From positions 213,840 to 277,839 of the forward strand of contig VZTI01004018.1 of assembly GCA_013397865.1 (NCBI GenBank): a stretch of 64,000 nucleotides of DNA. The letters are read 5' to 3'. The notes beneath the pieces were generated by a model. It was not told the DNA's origin. It ran no database searches and saw nothing but the letters and a program-made list of their open reading frames with translations. The translations under genes and the position numbers were made by a program. The DNA comes from Struthidea cinerea (lineage: Eukaryota > Chordata > Aves > Passeriformes > Corcoracidae). Positions 50,201 through 62,905 of the stretch are shown here, one piece after another (positions within the stretch are counted from its first letter, which is position 1; the number at the start of each line of letters is the position of its first letter).

Positions 50201-50921
50201 CTTTTCCTCTTGGCTTGGGTTCTGCCTGCCTTCCTGGGCTCCTCATTACCTCTCTCTGTCTCTTTCTTTGCCTACCTATTTAATTCTGTTTGTATCCCAG
50301 TTCACTTAAAACAACTTCTTCTATCCTTCCTTCCTAAAATCAGGTCGCCTGGGTTCTAATGCCACGTTGTTTCAATGTCACTGACAGGACCATGTTCTTT
50401 ATTTTGTCTGCCTGTGTCTTGCTCTACCCTGTACTGGGAAAGCCTGTGATGAGAAGAGATTAGCCTCTACTCAACTGTGTGTAACCTTTGTAGGGGTGCT
50501 GATGTCTGTTGGCAAGAAAATATGGCGAGGCTAAAGTGCAGTCTCAGTGATACAGGTACTCAAGGCAGTTGTCATATCCACCCCTTCCACTTGTTTTCCT
50601 GGAAAACAGTAGGATTAGATACATTTGAAAGAATTGATTTTTGTCATAGAACTTGGTAGCTGACTTCCGTCTAATTTTCATGTAGACATGCTGGAAACGT
50701 TTAAAGAGTTGTTACTTCAGTAGAGTATATAGCATAAAGAACATTCATGCTTAGAGGTCTCCCAGCTCTATCACCAGGCTTGAAGTGCCTGTTTCTCTAC
50801 ATGGACCATCAATGACTTTTCATAGAGAAGGTTTGTATAGAGGTCATGAACTATCCTACTATGAGGAAATGTACACATTTGGGGCTAGAAAGAAACTGTC
50901 TGGAAAAGCTATTGCATACCT

Positions 50922-50958
50922 AGTAATAATAATAATAATAACAATAACAACAATAATA
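50922..50958. repeat. (TAA)n/(CAA)n microsatellite
   Basis: Repeated TAA triplets (50,924-50,940) continue as ACAATAACAACAATAATA, a degenerate AAT/AAC triplet array. Confidence 0.85.
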
Positions 50959-53900
50959 GATTCCTGTGTTGGGGTGTTTGGGTTTGGTTTCTTTTTTGTT
51001 ATTGTTGTTTAAAATGCTTTTGGTTATTGTCTTGATGAGTGCCTGTTCTGATATGGTTCAGGAAATCCTGTGTTCTTGAGCTTGGAAAGCTTGTTTCTAT
51101 TCAGGAGCCTGTTAATGATGACAGCTTGGTTGAACTTGGACTGCTGGAGTGGACTGTGAAAAATGTGGCCAGGGGGTGGAAAGTGACAAGATGCTTTCTG
51201 TCTGCTGAGCCTCAGTTAGCAGGCAGGAGTCTTAATAAGCTGCATCTATGCATTCTTGCAGTCATGATTTGCAAAGAATTAGCTGCAAGCGAGCACAAAA
51301 GAGTCTTCAGAGCACAAAAGTTCTTCAGACTTGGTGTGAGATACTGAGGATTGGGGATGAGGGAATTAAAAGAGGAAGTAATTTTTTTTTCATCAAGATG
51401 AATGTGTAGAGTATTGATAGGAAGTAGCATGGAAAACTTGTAATGTAGTGCCTGTTCAGTTAGCTGAAAATCTAGTTTCAATGACTGTATTCCAGTTCTG
51501 GGGTCTTCTGCTTTCTCTCCCTCTATGCCTGACTGGCACCAGTTCAGATAGCCCCATAGAGCTTTAAAGAACAGGAACCTAAGGATGTTCTTGAGCCTGC
51601 TCATTCTCCTCTACTACAGCAGGCCTGGATCTGTGCTCTTATGAGCTGACTCTTCAGAGGCATCATCAGGTCTTCAAAGTGATAGCTCACTTCTTAATAA
51701 AAATTCCCTGCTAGAATAGCTGTCTCCTCTTCCCTCTGGGAAGTGAGGGGAAGGCTGGGGGTCAGAGGCATCCAGTCTTTTACTAGGTGGGCTGTACATC
51801 AGGTTGGGTTCTCTTCAACTGATTTACTAAAAACTTCAGTCTGCAGAGACTTTTAAAGAGTTTGCTTTGATAATACCAGGTTCTGATGTGACACAGACAA
51901 ACATGTTTTCCAGAAAGAGCGTAAGTTCCATCAGTCATAGCAAGGATGGTGGTTTTGTCTCGCAGGTTTAGTGTACACTTGATCTCTAAGAGGAGAAATC
52001 AGTCAACTTCATCAGTTCTACTCTATCTAAACCATAAGCTTTTTCCATATCAAAGTTAAACTCAGTCTTTATTCAGAACAAATGTGAAGGATAAAATTTG
52101 TACCTTTTTTGATGAAAGATATGATTAATGCTTTAGGTAAATGCACTCCTTTCACTTGCATCTCTGTCTACATGTAAAACGTGCTGCTGATACTAAATTA
52201 TTGAAACAGTTGTTCTAAGAGCTGCTTCTTGGTTACCTGCCTTGCATCTTTCCAAGCTGTTCACTGCTGTCCTTCATAGGTGAAAGGAAAAGGCCTTTTC
52301 TGTTGCTGGTGTCTATTAAGCTGGCTTATTGCAACACACTCCTTGCATTCCATTATTTTTTACATGTAACTGAATAACTTTATGCTGACAAATGTTGCAA
52401 TACCTGTTAGACCAGTCCTGGAATAACAAATATGAGAAGGTAATTTTATTCTGAATGCTTGTTTGGTTGTTGTTAAGTTTGATTTTGTGTAAAACTTCAC
52501 TTGTGTGGTCTTAATGGCTGTATTGAAAAACTAGAACAGAATAGATCCAGCTTTATACTGATTTATTAAGCAAGGAGTGGAGTGAAATACTTTCAGATGT
52601 GCTTAATCTGATATACTTTCCACTCCCCCTGCACAACAATTAATGTATGTTTTTGCTCAAATAACTGAACTTTAAAGGTTGGCATGTATTTGCAATAAGG
52701 AATGCATTTGTGGCAAACTTCCAGATTTTACCCTTGAACATGCTTGTGAGAGCCAAGTAAGTGCATTTGAAGGCAAAATTTCACATGAATACAGGGGAAA
52801 CCAGCAGTATAGCATTTGGGCTTTTTTTCTGAATACGTAGCGACAGAAGGGAAAACCCATTTGATATGGAAATAATACAGATTAGGAATACTAATGTGAA
52901 CTTCAATATACAAAGCAATTTTCCAAAATAAAAAGGGAAGAGAACTCGATCATTAATTGCTGAGAGGGTTCTGTGACAGTTGCACATCTGGCAGTGCAGT
53001 TCTTTCAAAGCATGACAGTGCAGTGTTACAGTTGCAGGACTTGCTGCTTTTTTCTGGCTCTAGTTCCTCAGAGAGCTGTTCCCTGATCAAGGAAGTATGA
53101 TCTTTCCCTACTATATTGGCTATTTTAGCATGTCCTATTTTTAAGGCAAGTTATCACACAGACAAAATCTATGCCATGAGATTTCAAGCTAACCAGAGGA
53201 AAACCTTGTAGAAGTTTCAGAAAGATATCAAAAGGAAAAACTGATTTTCATATTTCTGTATTGATGTGGCTAGATACCTAATTTTAGGCTTAATTAGATT
53301 ATGAACAATGCGGTTTGTATTAAAAGGGAAAAAGCTGCATTGCAGGAACTGTTAGGAGGGAAGATTGAATATAGAACACAAAACTGAGCAGCTGTTTGAA
53401 AAACCCTAAAGTGTTTGCATCACAAAAATTGTTTACAATTAGAACTATTGTTGTTGTATCTTTTCTATTTTTCCTTGCCATTTTATGTAAGCGTGTGCTG
53501 CAGTGTAGTAACTGAGCTTATTGCTTTGCTGTGCTGCACTCGCTCCCATGAGCTGCTGTACAGATGCCATGCCAGCCTTTCTACATCCAAATCCTTGGGC
53601 ATGTAATGCGTATGGAGAGTGTACTGGATCTTCAATTTGTGGCACTTCAGTTTCCTTCAAACCTGGCAGTTTTCAAGATTGCTGTGGACAGAAGTGTAAC
53701 CTTAACTGTAGGCCCTGGGACAGGACTGTGTGACAAATGCCTCCTACAAAGCCAGCAGTCAGATGTGATGGTCAAAGCAGGTTTGTTACTAGAGACAAAG
53801 GAGCATTCTTCTTGCCTTTTTCTGTTTCAGGTGCTTACCTGCATTCACCTGAAACTGAATACAGGATAACTGATTGTACCTGGAGCTTCTATGAGACCAG

Positions 53901-56338
53901 GAAAAAACAGGGCAGGTATCTTACAGCTGGTCAGATCTTGCTCTTGATAAATTCTGTGCCTCCCAAAAGCTCTTTTCCATGCTGGCAAGTAAGCTGTGCT
54001 TGAAGTATGTCCACTTTAACTGTAGTGGCAAGTTACAGGTTTAAATGAATGCTTGACCTTACTTCTGTTCAAGTTGAGGAAGAGAGTGGAAATAGAGCAG
54101 GTGACTTTCAGCAGAATGCTTCCAGATGCAGTGTTGATTTTAAGGATCAAAAGTTAGCTACACGTGACAGAAGAGACCTGAGCAAAGATCTCAAATTGAG
54201 TGGTCTGTAAACATTAGGTTAATGTTGTATAGTAGCAGGAAGCTATATTCCTGTGGCTGGGTCACAGGTCTTGTTTTGACAGGGCAAGTCTTGTTTGGAT
54301 ATACACGGCATTGATGCTGACAGAGATAACGGAGTGTTGAATGAAAGTATCCAGTGACAGTGGTATCAAGGACATACTGATCAATATGACAATTTTAGTA
54401 CTGTGGCTATGTCTCTATAAATAATAAGAAAGTTTATTGTAAAATCAACTGTTTTTTTTCTTTTTGTTTGATCATCTCCAGTAACTTCACAGTTGTCTCT
54501 TTAAATGAATGATATATCAATACTTTGTGATTCGGAACAGTTGTATAGCATGGGACAAACTATTTTAGCACTTTGTCTCCAAATTTAGGCCTTGAAGTTG
54601 TTGTGGTGTTGTTTTCTAAATAAAATAAACACTAGGCCACTTCCATGTCATCAGACTAATTTTTCTTTGTAATAGAATGAGGCATTACCAGCAAAATGTT
54701 TGTGTCCAAGATGTATGTTTGTATGGAGACTAGAATCAAAGCAAGATCCCTTGAACCGGTTGGGTTTTAGAGAAGCTTTGGTTTTAAATGTGAAGCCTGA
54801 CCTTGAGACGGGTTGAATTTTCTTTTGAAAAGCCATTCAAAGACTTTCTTAGCCTTTATGATGATAAGAGAGCTCTACCCATTCCTGAATTCCTGCATAT
54901 GTTCTCTTCCCTGTTGTTCTAGATTCCCTCAAGTGTTCTGCGTTCAAAGTGTTTCTCAAATTATAGCTGCTCAAGTTCATGAAAACTTCCTTCTTCATTC
55001 AATGAGTAACTTATATAGCTTGTCTAGAATCAGAAGTTATGTAAGTTCTGCCTTTCTGTCCAGAAGAGGTAAAGCTTTCAATAACTCTTGGCTGCAGTAA
55101 GGAACAGAAAAAATGGTACTTTTGTATGTTTTAGACAAGTAAAAATTGTTGTCATAGTGACAAACCAATCTACATAATTTAAGGCACTAGAATTTAAATG
55201 ACTTGTCAGATATATAGCCAAAATCGCAGCTTCTATAAATAGCTGCACTAATAATGTTAAATGTCGAACATTTTTGGCACTAGCATGCAACTTGAGAAGG
55301 ACAAAGAAAGCACTCTTTTGACTTAAAACAAATATAAAAAAACCAAACCCCAAACTGGAAACTCACATCTGCTTTTGACCCCTGGTTGGGAGATGCAGTC
55401 ATACAGCAGCAGAGGAAATGCTTGACATTCTCATCATGTGGGCTGGGGCTTCCAGCACTTTTGGCACACATGCATGGGTAGGTCTGAGGTCTTTTCTTTG
55501 CAGTTGTCATGTCAGGCTTCTTGTAAATAGGGAACAGAGTAATGCCAAAAGCAACATGTTTCATCTTTCTGCTTTGGGTCTTTCTGTAATTTGTATTAAT
55601 TGCTTTATGGGAGTTTTAAACACAAGTTCCTAAACTCTTGTTCATTTTTAGAAGTCAGCGTAGAATACTAGTATCAAGGTTTTACAACTTCAGTAAAAAT
55701 AATGTATTTTTAAAAAAACTAATCTGGATGCTTCTGAAGAAAACAACTTCAAACATCCAAAATGGTTTAATAAACTTGTGACTGATGTACCGTAGTACAA
55801 TGAAGGATAGAAAACAAGATGTAAAATAAGTCTGTTAAACAAAGTTTTCTAATTACTGTGCTGCTATAGTTTGTGGGCAGTGTGGGTATTCTTTGCCTGC
55901 GAAGATCACATGTGACAGAAAACTAAATATCAGTCTTGATGCTGTTGCTTTTCAGAAGTCTTGCACTTCATACTGCCATATCAGTTGAAGAGTTAAAGCA
56001 TATACTTCAGTCTGTGACATCATTCTGAGCGTCTAGTCCTTACCATGGTGCAAGCCACTGCTCTTAGCTTCCAGCTTGTGATAACTGGATACCTTCTGCT
56101 GGAGCTTTGAATGTCCTGCAACGTAGGCATACTGGGCAGAAGGACAAACACCTTGAGCCTGGAACTCACCTGCTAGAGCTGGAGAGCTATTGGGAGTTAA
56201 ATGCTGTCAATCTCCTTGAACTGGATCAACTGAACAAGATGCTGGTAGCTGCCAAGTCATGAGTAAGGCAGGACTTCTCATCCCAGCTTTACCAGAAACT
56301 GGAAACTCCAAGTGAGCCAAGCAAGATCAGAGTGCAGA

Positions 56339-56377
56339 GTGTGTGTGTGTGGAGGCGGGGAGGAGGGGGGAATGAAA
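56339..56377. repeat. (GT)n and G-rich low-complexity tract
   Basis: A GT run (56,339-56,350) is followed by GGAGGCGGGGAGGAGGGGGG. The four G-runs close together could form a G-quadruplex on the sense strand of intron 2. Confidence 0.7.
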
Positions 56378-57300
56378 AGAGAAAGGAAAACCCATCTTTT
56401 TTTCCTTGACATCTCGTCCTGGTTGGAGAGTTAAAACACTTCATGGATCAGCATGCTAATACTGTTTGTTGTGTGATCTTATGTGTGTTAGGCAAGAAAC
56501 TGAGTATTTCAGGACTGTGGATATTTGGGAGAACATACAGGTATCTGAGGGTGGATGGTACGGGACTCAGATCCTGGCTCAAGGGCTGTCCCTGGGTAGC
56601 AGGGCCCTTATAAAGAAACATGTGATCTGTCTGGTTCACTGATGGGTTTGAATCTCTTACAAAACATGGTACACGTAGCACCTAATGAATGAATCTGAGG
56701 CATGGTAGAAAATGAGAAGAGGAAAATGTTGCCATTTTCAACATGTAAAGTGTGCTGTTTTAGAGCTTTTCATTGCTGTGTGAAGTTATTCTAACTTCAG
56801 CAAGATTTTGTTTTTCTAAGCATGTATTTGCTTAGTCTTTTTTCAAAACTCTGTAGGGTGTTACTGAGATTCCCAAACCGGGTCTGTAGGAGCTAGCATC
56901 ATATAAAGGCATGGTACACATTGGTGCTGCCTAAAAACAGTTTACTCTCTCCTTTGCCATTGTCTGAGAAAGCTGTTCATTGAAATGAGGTTAAATAAGG
57001 ACTCTGGCTGACCTCTAATTAACAATCCCTTGTGTGGATTGTCCTGTATAAGGGACTGTGCTTTACTGCTGTATTCTGCAGGTTCCTTACACTGCAGAAG
57101 AGTTTCAACAGATCTGTTCAGTACTAGCGTGAAGTGAGATTAAGAGAAACTTGAAAACTGAGATAAAGCTGTAACTTCACAATAGCACATCCCTGACTTA
57201 TTTTGAATGAGACTATAACATTCCAGTAATGTGAGTAGCTCTCTTACATGTAGACCAGAGCATGAGTGCTCATTATAAGAAAGCCCTGCACTTTCTTGAG

Positions 57301-57327
57301 TAAGCCACCCTTAAGTAAGCCACCCTT
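57301..57327. repeat. 15-bp tandem duplication
   Basis: TAAGCCACCCTT occurs at 57,301-57,312 and again at 57,316-57,327, separated by AAG, giving a perfect two-copy 15-bp direct repeat. Confidence 0.8.
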
Positions 57328-57999
57328 GGTTTGGTTCCGGAGGCTGCAGACTGAAGTGTCTGTGTCTGACCTTGAGTTTCCTCATAGTCCAGCATTTGTG
57401 AAGCATTGATTTGCCAATGCACTTATTCCAATAATCTCTGGTTTTCTTCTCTATCCTAGCAATTATTGCTGTGAAAGCTACTAGCTCGTTGACAAGGGGA
57501 GGGGCACTTTGCTTTCTAGCAGAAATCTAGCCTGTCTTTATAGCTGCAGTCCACAAAACCCATCACTGTGTGTTCAAACATAGTTTCGCATCAAGTCACA
57601 TACGCACTTCTTTGCATCGCTATGGTAGTTCTTACTTGCTTGATACTTAACGTAACTGAAATTCAAATCTGTGGAATATAGAGCAAGAAATAAAACTTAC
57701 CAAAATCTTATTTCCTCATAAAAGCCCAGTGGAAATCTGTCTATCATTGCTAGGTCTGTATTGGCTCACCTGTGAATCCCTTGTGGCAGATCTTCCCTTT
57801 TTTTGTTGTTTTTCTCCTCCTTCTTCTTCTTCCCCACCTCTTAAGGGCAAAATTGTCATAGGCTATATACAGTTAAGGAACTTTCTGGGGAGTGCAAGGA
57901 TTCCTATGGAGTTGGAGGAAAAACTTGAGAAGGCAAAGGAAACTTGTCAAAAGGATAAGACAACTGTATCATGTTTGTGATTTTGCTTATGTTTTGGGG

Positions 58000-58118
58000 T
58001 TTGGTTCTTTTGTCCTTTTTGTTTTGTAGCTTGGTGGCTTTTTTTCTTTTGTTTAGTGAGGGTTTTTGTTGTTCTTTGAGGGTGTTTGGGTTTTTTTTGT
58101 TTGTTTGTTTTTTCTGGA
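58000..58118 (+). repeat. G/T-rich low-complexity tract
   Basis: About 120 bases on the plus strand contain very few A or C. They are runs of T interrupted by GG, GGG and TTG, ending TTTGGGTTTTTTTTG and (TTTG)n. Both strands appear open here only because of the skewed composition. Confidence 0.8.
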
Positions 58119-59226
58119 CTGAAACCAAAGTATCTCACAACCTATCTGCTATTTACTAAGGTATGTGTAGTAGATACAGACCAGAAGTCCTCATGGTATT
58201 CCAGGGTTACAAAAGTTGGCAAATGGGAGCTGAAACCTAAAGTGTCTGTGAGGTATAGCCTAGTAAGAATATGATACGACTTTAAATTTCTTTGTCAATT
58301 TTCCCACAGAAGAAGCATATTTGTCTTAAATAAAAAAAGACTGTTTGTTTGTTACCTGGCTACATCTGTGTGAGGTGTGTTCTCTGAATGTGCCTTTGAA
58401 AAGATTTCTTTTCTTAAAAATGAATTTAAAAACCAGCAAACTGCTCTGTGGCTTGTAGTCCGGTGGTTTTGACCCATCCTGACTAAGTTGAATGAATTGA
58501 TACTTCCTTTCTCATCTGTGTTTTGTGTAAACAAAGACTGACCTAGTTTGGGCATTAAAATGCTTCTGGCTTTGAATCCCAAGTGGAAAAGGGGGCTTTT
58601 GAGTTTATGGCCTGGTGAGAAGGGGGGTTTCTGCTGGCTCTTGCCTTCAGGAGTACATGGCTCTATGCTCCTCTGTGTCCCCTCTCCCTGTTGCCTTGAC
58701 ACGACATGCTGTGTGTCCATGCTGGGAACTGGAGAGAGGAATCCCTTAAGCTCTTGGGGCCAACAAGGATTTTTTTTATTAACAAATTGCGATTCAGATG
58801 GTGTTGTGAAGAAAATGAGGCTTTCATCATTCTGCTGCTTGTCTCCCAGTCTCTGCTTTTCCCTATTTCCTGCTCATGATTACTTTTGAGATTTATTAGA
58901 TTTGAGCAATTTCAAGGAATGGATAAGGACTTCAAAGATATTATCATTCTGCAAGTACTGAATATGGGCAGGTGACTGAGACTATACAGCAGGAAATCAA
59001 CTTCAGTGTTAGGCAGCAGAGAATCTGTGGGAGCTGGAGGACTGATGAAGGGAAATATACTACTACTATTTGAACAACTAGAAAAGCTTCAGTTGGAACT
59101 CTCATCATCTCAAGTGCTACAGAATGCAGTTCTGAAACGAAGCCGCAGGGAACCAGGCTTAGTTATTTCAGTGCTAGTGAAACTATGTGTTTTCTATTCT
59201 GTTCTCTGCTGTCAAATGCTTCCAGT

Positions 59227-59244
59227 AAAAAAAAAAAAAAAAAA
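59227..59244. repeat. Poly-A tract in intron 2
   Basis: Eighteen A residues are followed by GGTAATAATAATATGG. No retroposed gene body could be recognised upstream, so this is annotated as a simple repeat. Confidence 0.85.
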
Positions 59245-61004
59245 GGTAATAATAATATGGTAGATACAGTAATTTGAGGCTCTAGATGCCACTAGGTGGC
59301 AGAACCCCTGCATCTATTTTGTGGATTTCTTTCTGTGCCTTGATTCTTCATCTGAGTATATTGAAAATACTTTTTAGCTATCGTGTAATGAGAACAGGCA
59401 TCAGTAGGGATCCTTATATGCTGTCCTAATTGGGCTCATATTGGCTGCTGTTGTGGGAAACATGGAGGGCTTGCAACACACTCCTGTCCTTACTTGTTCA
59501 GACTGCTTTTTCCTTCTGAAAAGCCTGCTACTCAAAGCAGTTGCTTGCATTTAGTTGTACTTGGATGTCAGCACAACTCTTTCCCTTTTTCTTGATTCTG
59601 TTGTTAATAGATGGGAAATGAGATGACGAAGTGACATTTAAGAGGAATGCTTTGTAAAGGATACAGTGGCAGGAACATGGAGATAGTGAATGGTTTAACC
59701 TGTGGTAGAAGGTGTGATTTTTGAGTGTTGGAAGCTCAGTGTTTTGGAGTGACTCATTTCTGTTGGTGAGACCCTTGTACCTGGGTAGTTATCAGTTGGG
59801 AAACAAATCTGTCTTGAAGAATACCTGTTAGTGATTCTTTTTAATAAGGTTCCTCTTCTGTTAGTGCTAGTCTTTGATTGCAGTGTGCTTATTATCCATT
59901 CATTGTGGGAGATCATTTTAGCTTCATTTTATTGCTGTTTTGACTTCTAGAGCAGCTGGGATGGTGGCTGAAAACAGTCCAAGAATAGGGTCATTGCCTG
60001 CCTCTATTTACTAGTAGAGAGCTATGTAGTTTTGGTTGTTGGGGACAGTATAAATCCTGCAATTTATTTTTACACGTTGTATTAACTGGGATACAGCCCT
60101 CATCTTGCATTAGGGGATACAGTGCTACTAAGGCAGGAGACGTCTATGTCCTCATGATCTACTCTTAAGTATGCCGTCTCTTTCAGTGACTACCCCTATG
60201 AGTGCATGCTTAGTAATGAATCTGATAAATACTGATTGATGACTCTAAAAGCAGTATGGGTCTGTTTCTTTTGGTGCTGGATTTTGGGAACATCATCTAG
60301 ATATTTCAATTTGGAGTATTAGAACTGAAGTGTCAGATTTCAAAGCCACTTGATTAGGATTTTCAGAAGGTATTAGAATCACTTAACAGAATATGATACC
60401 TACTCTGCATTTTGTATACAGTTGATGCTGTGCTGCATGAGGGCAGTTTAATTCAGATGTTTGTGACCACCTATAAAGAAATATGAAGGGATAACAGCTT
60501 ACTCCATTTGTTGGGTAAATATTGGTTAGTTTATAACTTTATTTTGCTCTTCTGGAGTAATCACATGAATGAGAATCACCTTTTGAATGTAGGGTCTTGG
60601 AGGAATTGTACAAGTCTCTTATTTCTCAGTAAGTTCAAATAGAAGTTTGCATGAAAATGGATTTTTCCTATCTCAGGTTTCTTTTAGTTCTTCAGTCAGC
60701 TGTGCACATCCTTCTTTACCTTTTTAGTACATCTACTGTGCCTGTTTCTAACTATCTCTTCTCCAGCTACCCTGCATCAAATCAGTCCTTGCTTGTGATG
60801 ATCTTCCTGGGCATGCCCACACTTCATGAATACCTCATTCCTTCCTTCACCCTCTGTGTATCTGCTCTGAACAGCTGAATAAGAAATGCAAGTGCTGTTG
60901 CAGCCACTGTCCAGCTCTGCAATACCACTTTGGGGATGTGATAGGGATGTTTGTGAACTTGTGTTCTTGGTGGTGCTAGATGTAACTCTCCTTCTAGTCT
61001 GGAC

Positions 61005-61062
61005 AAGGTGGGTTTGGGTGGGTTTTTTTGGAGGGGTTTTTTTGTTTTTTTTTTTTTTAAGG
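61005..61062 (+). repeat. G/T-rich low-complexity tract
   Basis: GGTGGGTTTGGGTGGG, then T7, GGAGGGG, T7, G and a run of 14 T make up this G/T-only stretch. It is similar in style to the tracts at 36.6, 39.5 and 58.0 kb. Confidence 0.8.
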
Positions 61063-62503
61063 AGGAGATTTTAGGCTGTCAGATGCAGGCAGCATGACCT
61101 TTTTTGACAAGCTCTTTATTGGTAGATGTCTGAAGCTAGTTTGTCTTTACTGTTCCTTTTAAAGCTACTGGTGTTTGTTTGAAGTGTCTTTGTGGAATGT
61201 GTATGGAAACATTGAAGGAAGTACTGTGAAGGAAAGAAATTCAGCCAAAAAATAGAGTAGTTTTCAGGGAGGTGCTACTTCGGCTCTCAGTCTCTTTATC
61301 ATAGAAAGGTAAATTGAAATAACAACCCCAAATACCAAAAAGTCATCTGTTTTTAATTTAAATATATTTTAAAAAATATGCTATGCCAACAGAAATGCCT
61401 GAAGCATCTTGGTGTTCAGAATTATGTGTATAGTTTTTCTTTTGTATCTTGTTCATGTCATGAGCTTGATATAATTTCTACCTACAAACCAATACCACGG
61501 AGATCATTCAACAGGCTTTATTTGTGATGTAACAGCTATGGGTATTTATGCATAATGTGCCTGCTGCTCCAAGTTATGCTCAAGTTACTGTTTTCCTACA
61601 TCATACAGTAGGAAAGATGGTATTTCTTGAAAGTTTGAGGTTTGTTGTTATAAATTAGATTTTTTTATGTTTTGTTTTTTCTAATTTTAAGTAGAACTTT
61701 AAAAATCGTGCATAGAAAGCAATCTTCCTTTCAGACAGGGAATTCTGTTGACTCTGTGTTTTCCTGTGACATGTTGAAAATAGGTGATGGTTGGATCGTT
61801 GCAACTTGAGAGCTCCAGCACAAGATCTGTATAATGCCTGGTGAATCTTGCTACTGTCATTTGAGACAGTATAAACCTAGCATACTAAACTGGTGATGAA
61901 AGCAAGTTTGTACTGAGCAGATAAGCAGTGATGTCTGGATGTAACATCCCAATTTTGTTGACTGTTTGGAAGTGATGGTGATTCCTGATGAGGCTATTGC
62001 AGTGAGGTAGAGAGAAACTTCTTAAGCAAGCTTTGGCAGACCTCAGATGCTGAAGAGTTCAGTGTTGGTGAAGGGGGTTACTGAAAGGAATGTAGTGGGC
62101 GTGTGGAGACACTGAAAATACTACAATTCCAAAGACAGCTGTGGACTATGCATTAAGAACAGCACTATTAGAGATAATGGTGTATTTCTGTCCTGTTGAT
62201 GAGACAATGACTAATACTGATGGCCCCCTTGTGGCAGAGGTCTTGCATGGGGTCTTCATGGGTTTTTGTTTAGAGAGAGAAGAACTGGAAATCCACTGTG
62301 AGGGTAAATACCTTGTGTAACGCATCAGCCTTGGGTTATATTAAACCTCGTTTTGGAGTATGTGGAACACTGTGTGATATCTGCCTGTGAGATTGGGTGA
62401 CACTCTCAAAAAGAGGCTTGGCTTTAAAACAAGTTTTTGTTTTGTCCTGATGTACAGGGTTGTACTGAGGCTGTATGAGTGCAGTGAGCTTTATTTAGAA
62501 ATT

Positions 62504-62561
62504 CCTGAAATGATAATGATGATCCTTTTAGTCTTCCTGAAATGATGATCCTTTTAGTCTT
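62504..62561. repeat. Tandem duplication (26-32 bp)
   Basis: CCTGAAATGAT...GATGATCCTTTTAGTCTT (62,504-62,535) is followed immediately by CCTGAAATGATGATCC plus TTTTAGTCTT (62,536-62,561). The second copy lacks six bases (an ATGATA-like unit) but is otherwise identical, which suggests a recent event. Confidence 0.88.
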
Positions 62562-62881
62562 GCTGAAACAAAATGCAGAGAAGACTGATAATGCTGGTTT
62601 GAACGTCCAGATTGTGGCTGTGATTCAAATGAATTTTCTGCCGACTTCTGCGTGAAGAAATTTAATTTCATCCTTGCAGTTCTTTTTTCATTTCACGGTA
62701 GATGTAATTGCTAACTGGGATGCAAATGTTTTAATTCTCCAGTGTAGTTTGATGTGGGATATTCTTTTTCTGCTTATTTAAGAGAGTGTGTTTGGAGAGT
62801 GATGCACTGGTCTGGTGTGTCTTGTGCCCCATAGGGACCTCAGTGACCCTGAGCTGTTGGTTTCAGAGGGCTTCTGTGACT

Positions 62882-62905
62882 CTGCCTAGCCAAGAAGCTA
62901 GGCAG
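62882..62905. repeat. Short GC-rich hairpin
   Basis: CTGCCTAGC (62,882-62,890) and GCTAGGCAG (62,897-62,905) are exact reverse complements around the six-base loop CAAGAA. Nothing around it suggests a terminator or RNA gene. Confidence 0.6.
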
